Shown piece after piece: positions 17,509-25,862 of a stretch of 33,924 bases of DNA. The position numbers were made by a program, and so were the translations under genes. The notes under the pieces are model-generated. The model made no database searches. It saw only the letters and a program-made list of their open reading frames with translations, and had not been told where the DNA came from. The stretch comes from Clostridiales bacterium (GTDB lineage: Bacteria; Bacillota; Clostridia; Lachnospirales; WQUN01). Numbering within the stretch: position 1 is the first letter of the stretch; every line of letters begins with the position of its first letter. Location of the stretch: NCBI GenBank assembly GCA_031269415.1, contig JAISZF010000285.1:1-33924 (forward strand). Reading direction: 5' to 3'.

Positions 17509-18674
17509 TGTATAAAAATATAGGAGTCTATGGTATGGCGCGAACCCCCGTCGGATCTTTCGGGGGTTCGCTGAAAAACCACAGCGCGGTTGATCTGGCC
17601 GCGCTTGTTATCGCCGAAGCCGTTAGGCGCTCCGGCATACCGGCTGATCGTATAGGCGATGTTATTATGGGATGCGTCGGCCAATACGGCCTGAACATAT
17701 TCTTAGGCCGTTTGGCCGGGCAGAAGGCAGGATTGCCCGAGCAAATCCCCGGGCAGACGGTAAACCGCATGTGCGCCTCCGGCCTGCAGGCTATCGCTTC
17801 CGGCGCGGATTTGATCGCTCTGGGTCACGCGGACGCGGTTATCGCCGGCGGCGCTGAAAGTATGAGCAATTTCCCATTCAGCGTGGCAAACGCCCGCTGG
17901 GGCTTGCGGATGGGGGACGCCGCCTTAAAAGACGATTTGGTTAACGCGCTTATAGAACCGTTCACCGGTGCACATGTTGGAATTACCGCGGAAAACATAG
18001 CCGAGAGATACGGTTTAACCCGTGAGGAGCAGGACGCTTACGCGCTGGAGAGCCAAAACCGCGCCTTAGCCGCCGCTGCCGATGGGAAGTTCAAGGAAGA
18101 GATTGTTCCCGTAGAAATAAAAGATAAAAAACAGACCGTTATTTTTGACGCGGACGAATACCCGCGCCAGACCAGCTTGGATAAACTGGCGAAACTGCGA
18201 CCCGTGTTCAAAGGCGACGGTTTAATAACCGCCGGAACGGCGTCCGGAATTAATGACGGAGCCGCCGCCGTGGCGTTGGCCGATACGGACAAAACGGACA
18301 GAAAACCTCTGGCGAAATTTATAGATTACGCGGTCGCTGGGCTTGATCCCGCTTACATGGGCCTGGGGCCGGTCTACGCCACGCGCAAACTGCTGGATAA
18401 AACAGGCTTAAATATCTCCGACATCGGGCTGGCTGAACTGAACGAGGCTTTCGCGTCACAGGCTATGGCCTGCGTGAGAGAATTGGGTCTGAGTATGGAT
18501 ATTGTCAATGTAAACGGCAGCGGTCTTTCTCTGGGTCATCCCTTGGGCGCTACCGGAGCTATAATCAGTATTAAATTAATCAACGAGATGAAACGCCATG
18601 GAGTCCGCTACGGTCTGGTATCGCTGTGTATCGGCGGCGGACAGGGCATGTCGGCCATCTTCGAGGTATCCTGA
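17508..18674 (+). CDS. Thiolase (acetyl-CoA acetyltransferase family)
   Basis: TVNRMCASGLQAIASGADLIALGHADAVIAGGAESMSN, LNEAFASQAMA, NVNGSGLSLGHPLGATGA, CIGGGQGM. Confidence 0.94.
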   Translation: MYKNIGVYGMARTPVGSFGGSLKNHSAVDLAALVIAEAVRRSGIPADRIGDVIMGCVGQYGLNIFLGRLAGQKAGLPEQIPGQTVNRMCASGLQAIASGADLIALGHADAVIAGGAESMSNFPFSVANARWGLRMGDAALKDDLVNALIEPFTGAHVGITAENIAERYGLTREEQDAYALESQNRALAAAADGKFKEEIVPVEIKDKKQTVIFDADEYPRQTSLDKLAKLRPVFKGDGLITAGTASGINDGAAAVALADTDKTDRKPLAKFIDYAVAGLDPAYMGLGPVYATRKLLDKTGLNISDIGLAELNEAFASQAMACVRELGLSMDIVNVNGSGLSLGHPLGATGAIISIKLINEMKRHGVRYGLVSLCIGGGQGMSAIFEVS

Positions 18675-20077
18675 TGAAAACCTTTACGCGGACGGCGGCA
18701 AGCTTCCCGCCGATTGTTCCCGCGGAGGCGGACGCCGCGCTCAAAGCCGCCGAACCAACGCGATCGGTAAAGGTAATCGCGCTGGACGACGATCCGACGG
18801 GCACTCAAACTGTTCACGATATCTTTGTATATACCGACTGGGATAGAGACAGCGTAAGGCAGGGCTTGGACGACGCGGACAGACTGTTTTTTATCCTGAC
18901 CAATTCGCGGGCCTTCAGCGTCAGCGAAACAGTCCGCGTTCATGAGGAAATCGCGCGGAACATAGCCAGTCAAACGGATAATTTTGTGTTGGTCAGCCGA
19001 GGCGATTCCACCCTGCGCGGCCATTACCCCATAGAAACCGATGTTCTGCGCCGCGCCTTGGCGGAAAACGGATATAAAACAGACGGCGAGATTATTTATC
19101 CGTTTTTCCCGGAGGGCGGACGTTATACCGTTGAAAACATTCATTACGTCAAATACGGCGATGTGCTGGTTCCCGCCGGTGAAACGGAATTCGCGAAGGA
19201 TAAGACATTCGGATATACAGAGTCTGATTTGACGAAATGGATAGAAGAAAAAACATCAGGCGCTTATAAAGCGAAGGATGTAACCACAGTAACTCTTGAC
19301 GAGCTCAGGCGGCAGGATTATGACGGCATAACAGCCAAGCTCATGGGTGTTTCAAACGGAAAGGTTATTGTCAACAGTCTCACATACGACGACGTAAAGG
19401 TATTTACGACGGCGTTCTGGAGAGCCTGGTCTATGGGCAAGCGCTTTATAATCCGAAGCGCGGCGGCGTTCGTTAAAGTCTTGGGCGGCGTGACTGATAA
19501 AGAGCCGCTTACCTCGGAAGAACTGAAAATGAACGTGAAGAGCCGCCGCGGAGGGCTTATTATCGCGGGTTCTCATGTAAAGAAAACAACGGATCAACTG
19601 GAAACGCTGCGCGGCGTTCCCGGTTTGACTTTCCTTGAATTGAACCAACACCTGGCGCTGGATGAAGCGGCTTTTGAGGCTGAAGCCGACAGGGTCGCGA
19701 AACAGGCGGACGCCCGCCTAGCCTCCGGAGAGACTGCGGTTATTATGACTCGCCGCGAGCGGTTCGATCTGGGAACCGGGGATAAGGCGGCGGAACTCGA
19801 TCTGGCCGCCAAGATATCCGACAAGCTCTGCGGTATCGTCCGCAAGCTGACTCACTCCCCAAGGTTCGTTATCGCTAAGGGCGGCATTACTTCCAGCGAC
19901 ACAGCCATAAAGGGCTTGGGCATTAAAAAAGCGCTGGTACTGGGGCAGATTCTGCCCGGCGTGCCCGTATGGCGGGCGGGTTCGGAAACTCGTTTTCCCG
20001 GCCTGACATACGTTGTCTTTCCCGGCAACGTGGGAGACGAGCACGCTCTGATGGAAGCCGTCAAAAAATTGATATGA
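18674..20077 (+). CDS. Four-carbon acid sugar kinase family protein (DUF1537/OtnK-like)
   Basis: KVIALDDDPTGTQTVHDIFVYTDWD, ILTNSRAFSVSE, LVSRGDSTLRGHYPIETDVL, FVIAKGGITSSDTAIKGL. ATG 18674 overlaps the thiolase stop (TGATG). Confidence 0.93.
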   Translation: MKTFTRTAASFPPIVPAEADAALKAAEPTRSVKVIALDDDPTGTQTVHDIFVYTDWDRDSVRQGLDDADRLFFILTNSRAFSVSETVRVHEEIARNIASQTDNFVLVSRGDSTLRGHYPIETDVLRRALAENGYKTDGEIIYPFFPEGGRYTVENIHYVKYGDVLVPAGETEFAKDKTFGYTESDLTKWIEEKTSGAYKAKDVTTVTLDELRRQDYDGITAKLMGVSNGKVIVNSLTYDDVKVFTTAFWRAWSMGKRFIIRSAAAFVKVLGGVTDKEPLTSEELKMNVKSRRGGLIIAGSHVKKTTDQLETLRGVPGLTFLELNQHLALDEAAFEAEADRVAKQADARLASGETAVIMTRRERFDLGTGDKAAELDLAAKISDKLCGIVRKLTHSPRFVIAKGGITSSDTAIKGLGIKKALVLGQILPGVPVWRAGSETRFPGLTYVVFPGNVGDEHALMEAVKKLI

Positions 20078-20086
20078 GGTGAACGC

Positions 20087-20818
20087 GTGAAACGTTTGGA
20101 GAACAAAACAGCCGTAATAACCGGCGCTGCCCAAGGCATAGGGTTTGCGGCGGCAAAAAGGCTGTTTGACGAGGGCGCGGTGTGCGCGTTGATTGATGTA
20201 AACCTGGAGTCGTGCAAGGCGGCGGCTGCAAAAATAGATCCCAATGTATACGCCTTTGCTTGCGATGTATCCGATCGCCAAGCTGTTTCGGATGTATTCG
20301 CCCAAATTTACGGCGCGATGAAACGCGTTGATATCTTGATTAATAACGCGGGCATAACACGAGACGGCATGTTCCACAAAATGATAGACGACGAATGGGA
20401 CGCCGTTATCAACGTCAACCTGAACGGCGTGAGGAATTGCTGCAAGGCGGTCGTCCCCGCGATGCGTGAGAATAAATACGGCAAAATCGTAAATCTGGCG
20501 TCCGTATCCGCGTTCGGTAACATGGGCCAGACAAACTACGGCGCTGCCAAGGCGGGCGTAATAGGGTTCACAAAGTGCCTGGCCAAGGAAGCCGCCCGAA
20601 ATAATATAACGGTTAACTGCGTAGCGCCAAGTTATATTGATACGGAAATGCTGAGAGCCGTGCCGGATAAGGTGATGGAACGTTTTATCGCCGCCATCCC
20701 GATGGGCAGGCTGGGAAAGCCGGAAGAGCTGGCGGCGGCTGTCGCGTTTCTTTCCAGCGATGATTCCAGTTTTATAACCGGAGAATGCCTAGTGGTTTCC
20801 GGCGGATCATATATGTAA
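20087..20818 (+). CDS. Short-chain dehydrogenase/reductase (FabG-like)
   Basis: GTG start; AVITGAAQGIGFAAAKRLFDEGA, ILINNAGITRDGMF, YGAAKAGVIGFTKCLAKEAA. Confidence 0.93.
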   Translation: MKRLENKTAVITGAAQGIGFAAAKRLFDEGAVCALIDVNLESCKAAAAKIDPNVYAFACDVSDRQAVSDVFAQIYGAMKRVDILINNAGITRDGMFHKMIDDEWDAVINVNLNGVRNCCKAVVPAMRENKYGKIVNLASVSAFGNMGQTNYGAAKAGVIGFTKCLAKEAARNNITVNCVAPSYIDTEMLRAVPDKVMERFIAAIPMGRLGKPEELAAAVAFLSSDDSSFITGECLVVSGGSYM

Positions 20819-20833
20819 CCGCGGGGTGAGTGA

Positions 20834-21271
20834 GTGAATATAATTATCGGCGGCGATCACGCCGGGTTTGCGTTAAAACAGGAGTTATTTGAAAAGCTTA
20901 GGCAAGACGGGCATACAGTACAGGATGTGGGATGTTATTCACTGGAACCTGTGGACTTTCCCGATGTGGCGAAAAAGATCTGCGCCGCTATATTGAACGG
21001 GCAGGCGGAACGCGGCGTTATGGTGTGCGGTACCGGGGTGGGCGCGGCTATCGCCTGCAATAAAACAAAGGGTATCCGCGCCAGCGTCATACACGACGCA
21101 TATACGGCCAGACAGTGCGTCGAACACGACGACGTACAGGTATGCGCTTTGGGCGCGCAAGTTATCGGAAATCTCACGGCGTTTGATCTGTTGAAAATAT
21201 TTCTGAACGCCCGGTTTTCAGGCGACGCGGAATTTATTACGCGTCTGAACAAGCTGTCTGAAATGGAATGA
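20834..21271 (+). CDS. rpiB: RpiB/LacAB-family sugar-phosphate isomerase
   Basis: GTG start; MNIIIGGDHAGFALKQEL...GVMVCGTGVGAAIACNKTKGIRASVIHDAYTARQCVEHDDVQVCALGAQVIG. Confidence 0.93.
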   Translation: MNIIIGGDHAGFALKQELFEKLRQDGHTVQDVGCYSLEPVDFPDVAKKICAAILNGQAERGVMVCGTGVGAAIACNKTKGIRASVIHDAYTARQCVEHDDVQVCALGAQVIGNLTAFDLLKIFLNARFSGDAEFITRLNKLSEME

Positions 21272-21505
21272 CCAAGTTTATTACGCCGCATATGTTATTT
21301 GAAATACGGCGGTTCAATAACGCCTCGTACATTTGGCTGACAGAGCGGCCGTTTGTCCTAGGCGTTTTTTTCTTGTAATAGAGATCGCCGCCGTTCTATG
21401 CCAATACATCTCGCGGCGTTTCTCTATTCCAGCTATGATAAAAAGCTTGCAAAACTTACACAAAAGCATATAATATCAACCAATGGTAGTACAAGCTGAA
21501 AAGAG

Positions 21506-23425
21506 ATGACTAGCGTGCAGCATAAAATACCGCGTCCGTTGAGCCGCAAAAAAGCCAAGCACAAACTAAACGACAGATCCAAAGCCCGGTACATACGCGT
21601 CAATTTGCCGGTAAGCCTGCTTTTGATACTTCTGTCCTCCCTAGCCTTAACCTATATCTGTTTCAGGCTGCAGCCCGCCTCGATTGAGGACATCTGGAAA
21701 ATAATCGTTGAGTCAGAGTACGCGATCTTCTGTCTGAACTGGATCCCCATCCTGTTGGTAACACTGCTGCTTTACGCTGCCTTTAACAATGTCGCGGTCG
21801 CCTGTGGTTTGACCTCCGGCGCGGCCATTCTGCTCTCCTTTGTAAATCGGAATATGATTAACATGCGTCAGGATCCCTTTAAGCCGCTGGACATCCTTCT
21901 GGGCGGCGAATTTTTAGGTATAGCCAAAAGTATTGATCGTAGACTGCTTATATTCGCGGTTATCGGCGTCCTTGCTTTTTTGGCTGTTATTGCGTGCTGC
22001 GTTTTCTTCATCAGAAACAAATATGTACTGCACCCGGTCGTTCATCTGATTGCCGCCGCCGCCGCCATTGCCGTATGCGTCTGGTACACTAACACCACCC
22101 TGTCGGATACCGCATTGTACGAATCTTTACCAATGTCCGGCAACAGATATAACCTGACCGATAATTTTGAATCCAAAGGCTTTATATACAGTTTCCTCTA
22201 CACCATGAACACCAGCCGTATAGACGCCCCGCCGTCCTATGATAAGGATAAAGCGGCCATTGCCTCGCGTATAAGCGTGTTTACCCCGGCGGATTTAAGC
22301 GGCGTCGTTAAGCCGAACATTATCTTGATCCTAAGCGAGGCGTTTTCCGATATTCTGCTCAATCCAAGTTTGAATTTTGACAGCTATACAGATCCTATGG
22401 AAAATTACAAACGTATACGCGACGAGTCTATTTCCGGCCATCTGATTGTGCCTAACATCGGAGGCGGTACGGCGGATACCGAATTTGACATATTTACAGG
22501 GCTGAACACAAGGCATCTGCGCGGGACTCCGTACACGTATAATCTTATAACCAAGCCGGTCAGCGCCCTCCCCTCGATTTTAGCCGGCGCCGGCTACGAG
22601 AACCTCGCGCTGCATCCGGGGTACGGCTGGTTTTATAACCGTCAGAACGTGTACAAGCGCATGGGGTTCAGCGGGCTGCTTGACTCAAAGACATACGATA
22701 CCGCGGATACCAAGGGCATGTATATCACGGAGAAACAAACCATACAGCGTATTATAGACGAATACGAGCTGCATGTTGAAACAGCGCCCGAAACCCCGTT
22801 CTTTGAGTTCTGCGTCACTATTCAGAATCACGGCCCTTATCCGGGGAAATATAACGCCGAAAAAAATTTTGATTTCGATAAGCCGTTATCGGAGGACGCG
22901 GAAAACGCCGTTTCAAACTATGTCGAGGGAATGATCGACTGCGACCGCGAATTGGGCGTACTGACAGATTATTTAAACGAAAGGCCGGAGCCGGTTATTC
23001 TGGTGTATTACGGAGATCATCTGCCCAGTTTTATCACCGAAGTATACAACGCCCTGATCCCCACCCCCACGCCGGTTGATTCGTATGAACAACTAACGCG
23101 TCTGTATAAAACGCCGTTTATAATATGGCAGAACGGTGCGGCGCGGGCTTCCACCCCTATTACGAAAAACTTTGAGGAGCTTGTTAATCCGGACGGCGAA
23201 TGGGTTATAACCTCGAACTTTCTGGGGGCAAACCTGCTGAGTATGCTGGGGTTTAGCGGCGTTGATCCGTTTATGGATTATGTGAACGATTTGTCTCAGG
23301 CATATCCGGTTATATTGGAAAACAACGCGCTGACAAGCGACGGCTCGTTTATAAACCTCAGTGAAACGCCCTCGGAACAGATTGATTTCTATCGCGGCTG
23401 GGAGTATTATTGGATATTTAAATGA
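21506..23425 (+). CDS. LTA synthase-like membrane sulfatase (phosphoglycerol transferase family)
   Basis: N-terminal TM helices, then PNIILILSEAFSD...PNIGGGTADTEFDIFTG (nucleophile-type Thr)...NHGPYPGKY...VILVYYGDHLP. Confidence 0.9.
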   Translation: MTSVQHKIPRPLSRKKAKHKLNDRSKARYIRVNLPVSLLLILLSSLALTYICFRLQPASIEDIWKIIVESEYAIFCLNWIPILLVTLLLYAAFNNVAVACGLTSGAAILLSFVNRNMINMRQDPFKPLDILLGGEFLGIAKSIDRRLLIFAVIGVLAFLAVIACCVFFIRNKYVLHPVVHLIAAAAAIAVCVWYTNTTLSDTALYESLPMSGNRYNLTDNFESKGFIYSFLYTMNTSRIDAPPSYDKDKAAIASRISVFTPADLSGVVKPNIILILSEAFSDILLNPSLNFDSYTDPMENYKRIRDESISGHLIVPNIGGGTADTEFDIFTGLNTRHLRGTPYTYNLITKPVSALPSILAGAGYENLALHPGYGWFYNRQNVYKRMGFSGLLDSKTYDTADTKGMYITEKQTIQRIIDEYELHVETAPETPFFEFCVTIQNHGPYPGKYNAEKNFDFDKPLSEDAENAVSNYVEGMIDCDRELGVLTDYLNERPEPVILVYYGDHLPSFITEVYNALIPTPTPVDSYEQLTRLYKTPFIIWQNGAARASTPITKNFEELVNPDGEWVITSNFLGANLLSMLGFSGVDPFMDYVNDLSQAYPVILENNALTSDGSFINLSETPSEQIDFYRGWEYYWIFK

Positions 23426-23450
23426 ACTTTTGACATAAAATTAACAGTGG

Positions 23451-23476
23451 AGGCTCTGTCGTAAGAGACAGAGCCT
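23451..23476. terminator. Hairpin between convergent LTA-synthase-like and ahcY-like genes
   Basis: AGGCTCTGTC (23451-23460) GTAAGA GACAGAGCCT (23467-23476); weak T-tract. Confidence 0.5.
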
Positions 23477-23606
23477 TGGATAATGTCGTTTGAATGAATA
23501 TTCATTTGTTGCATACTTTCCAAGCCAGTCAAAACTTGTAACAAGTTTTATCTGCTCAATTAGCGTGTAATCCATTTTTGCCTCTTCCGCCGCAATACAA
23601 GCGGCG

Positions 23607-24857
23607 TTATTCCCCGCTGCTTTCCAGATATGCCGCCTGCTCCGGGGTTAACGTATCCAACCCCAGCCCCATGGCTGTCAGCTTCATGATTGCAACGCGG
23701 TAATCTATGCCGGCGGGAATATCATACACGCCGGGTTTAAGCGAACGCCCGTGTTCGGCCACATACATCGCGGACAGAGCCTGAATGGCAAAGCTCAAAT
23801 CCATAATATCCGCCGGATGGCCGTTGCCCGCCACAATATTAACCAGCCTGCCGTCCGCGAGGACGTTTATTACCCTGCCGTCGTTCAGATAGTATCCGTC
23901 GATAAACGGCTTGCGGTTCTCCACGCGCGCGGACATGGCCCTGAGTTGTTCCTTATTGACCTCCACATCAAAATGCCCGGCGTTCGCCAGAAGAACATTG
24001 TTCTTCATGACATTGAAGTGCCGTTCGGTTATAACGTCTTTGCATCCGGTAGCGGAGATAAATATGTCGCCTATTTTAGCCGCTTCGTCCATTTTCAGCA
24101 CTTCATAGCCTTCCATGGCCGCTTCCAGGCAGCGGAACGGGTTTACCTCCGTTACCACTACCCTGGCGCCCAGCCCTTTCGCGCGTTTGGCGATCCCCGA
24201 CGAACAGAATCCGTATCCCGCGACGACAACAACCTTGCCTGTAACCATTATGTTTGTCGTATACATAATAGCGTCCCAGACGGACTGCCCCGTGCCGTGT
24301 ATGTTGTCAAAGAGGTGCTTGCAGTTGGCGTCGTTTACCGCCATCATGGGGAAATACAGCCTTCCTTCCCTTTCGCGCGCCCGCAGGCGGGTTATGCCCG
24401 TTGTTGTTTCCTCGCAGCCCCCGATTAAATCTTCGGCAAGATCGCGGCATTCGCCGTGCAGCAGATTGGTCAAATCCCCGCCGTCGTCGATAATGATATG
24501 CGGCTTAAAGGCCAGCGTCATCTTCAAATGCTCGACATATTCGCTTTCCGAGGCGTTGTGCCAGGCGTACACATTCATGCCAAGGCTGTCCAACGCGGCG
24601 CAGATCTCGTCCTTGGTGGACAGTACATTCGAGCCTGTTACTGCCACATCCGCACCGCCGGAGCGCAGCACCAACGACAGATAAGCGGTTTTAGCTTCCA
24701 AATGAATGGAGATGGCAATTTTAAGCCCTTTAAACGGCTTATCACGCTCAAATTCTTTCTCAAGCTGAGAAAGAACCGGCATGAATTCCTGTTCCCTTAC
24801 CCAATTGATCTTCTTCAGCCCGGATTCGGCTAGACTCTTGTCACGGATAACGCTCAT
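23607..24857 (-). CDS. ahcY: Adenosylhomocysteinase-family protein (short form)
   Basis: LKIAISIHLEAKTAYLSLVLRSGGADVAVTGSNVLSTKDEICAAL...NIHGTGQSVWDAIMYTTNIMVTGKVVVVAGYGFCSSGIAKRAKGLGARVVVTEVNPFRCLEAAMEGYEV. Confidence 0.92.
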   Translation of the reverse strand: MSVIRDKSLAESGLKKINWVREQEFMPVLSQLEKEFERDKPFKGLKIAISIHLEAKTAYLSLVLRSGGADVAVTGSNVLSTKDEICAALDSLGMNVYAWHNASESEYVEHLKMTLAFKPHIIIDDGGDLTNLLHGECRDLAEDLIGGCEETTTGITRLRAREREGRLYFPMMAVNDANCKHLFDNIHGTGQSVWDAIMYTTNIMVTGKVVVVAGYGFCSSGIAKRAKGLGARVVVTEVNPFRCLEAAMEGYEVLKMDEAAKIGDIFISATGCKDVITERHFNVMKNNVLLANAGHFDVEVNKEQLRAMSARVENRKPFIDGYYLNDGRVINVLADGRLVNIVAGNGHPADIMDLSFAIQALSAMYVAEHGRSLKPGVYDIPAGIDYRVAIMKLTAMGLGLDTLTPEQAAYLESSGE

Positions 24858-24962
24858 ATATATCCCCTTTAAACATGTAAATAATTATAATTATTGCGTT
24901 TCTTACGGTAAGTATTATTATATATTATAGGTGATCAATGTGCAAATTCAAGTGTTAGAAAA

Positions 24963-25535
24963 GTGGCCGACGCCATGACGGATTGCGAGCGTTTCAACCA
25001 TGATACTGAAGCCCTAGCGCTGGAAGCCCTACAGAACGGCTTTTCCCACGCGGGCGAACTGAATGTCAAGTCGCTGGTTTTCATGCCGGAAGTAAGGGAA
25101 ATGTGCAGTGTTGACAAATGCCGGCAGTATAACAGAAACTGGCGGTGCCCCCCAGCCTGCGGCTCCGTTAAGGAAGCGGCGGAGCGCGCCGCGCGGTATT
25201 CATACGGCATTATCGTTCAAACGACCGGGCTGATGGAGGACGACTTCGATTATGAAACCATTCAGGAAACCGGGGAGAAGCACAAACGCAATTTTGCCGG
25301 GTTCGTCGCCAAACTCAGGAGCCGCTATCCCGACATACTGCCCATGGGCGCGGGCACATGCGATATATGCGAAACATGCGCGTATCCCGACGCGCCGTGC
25401 CGCTTCCCCGACCGTTCTATTTCTTCCATGGAAGCCTACGGCCTGTGGGTAAGCAAGGTATGCCAGTTGTCCGGAATGCCGTATAACTACGGAAAGCTGA
25501 CGCTTACTTACAAGAGCTGTGTTTTGCTTAATTAA
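24963..25535 (+). CDS. DUF2284 cysteine-rich predicted metal-binding protein
   Basis: DKCRQYNRNWRCPPACGSVKEA...GAGTCDICETCAYPDAPCRFPDRSISSMEAYGLWVSKVC. The true start may be ATG 24975. Confidence 0.82.
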   Translation: MADAMTDCERFNHDTEALALEALQNGFSHAGELNVKSLVFMPEVREMCSVDKCRQYNRNWRCPPACGSVKEAAERAARYSYGIIVQTTGLMEDDFDYETIQETGEKHKRNFAGFVAKLRSRYPDILPMGAGTCDICETCAYPDAPCRFPDRSISSMEAYGLWVSKVCQLSGMPYNYGKLTLTYKSCVLLN

Positions 25536-25536
25536 C

Positions 25537-25577
25537 GATATAGAAAAGCGTCCCCAAAGGGGACGCTTTTCTATATC
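25537..25577. terminator. Perfect 19-bp hairpin, 3-nt loop
   Basis: GATATAGAAAAGCGTCCCC (25537-25555) AAA GGGGACGCTTTTCTATATC (25559-25577). Confidence 0.75.
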
Positions 25578-25862
25578 ACTAAGAGTTTCGCCATTACACA
25601 AAAAAACCTGGATAGAGCTCGACTCGGGGTCAACAATCCAATACTCTTTCACGCCATGCTTTTCATATTGTTTTTTCTTCTCAACAATATCAATTTTCGC
25701 GGTACTGGGCGATAGAATCTCAACGATCAGATCCGGCGCGCCATGTATGCCATTGGCTTTCCTTTTGCTTCTGTCGCATAACACAAATACGTCCGGTATA
25801 AATGTGTTATCCTTATCCAGTATAACATCCAGCCCATAATACACGCCCTCTTCGCGAGTCTC
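25578..25862 (-). pseudogene. Uma2-family (PD-(D/E)XK-like) protein fragment, truncated at both ends
   Basis: YYGLDVILDKDNTFIPDVFVLCDRSKRKANGIHGAPDLIVEILSPSTAKIDIVEKKKQYEKHGVKEYWIVDPESSSIQVFLCNGETLSD. The N-terminal ~60-70 aa are missing; the C-terminus runs into the 25537-25577 hairpin. Confidence 0.75.

Noticed and set aside
19718-20377. 219-aa minus-strand ORF
   Set aside because: Antisense to the DUF1537 kinase and SDR genes; shadow ORF.
23751-24428. 225-aa and related plus-strand ORFs opposite ahcY
   Set aside because: Shadow ORFs of a well-supported adenosylhomocysteinase gene.
24858-24962. SAH/SAM riboswitch upstream of the ahcY-like gene
   Set aside because: The upstream region is short and AT-rich, with no recognisable conserved core.
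25200-25577. C-terminal part of the 214-aa minus-strand ORF as genuine Uma2 sequence
   Set aside because: After NGETLSD the frame reads through the 19-bp hairpin and then the antisense of the DUF2284 gene, so only 25578-25862 is Uma2-like.
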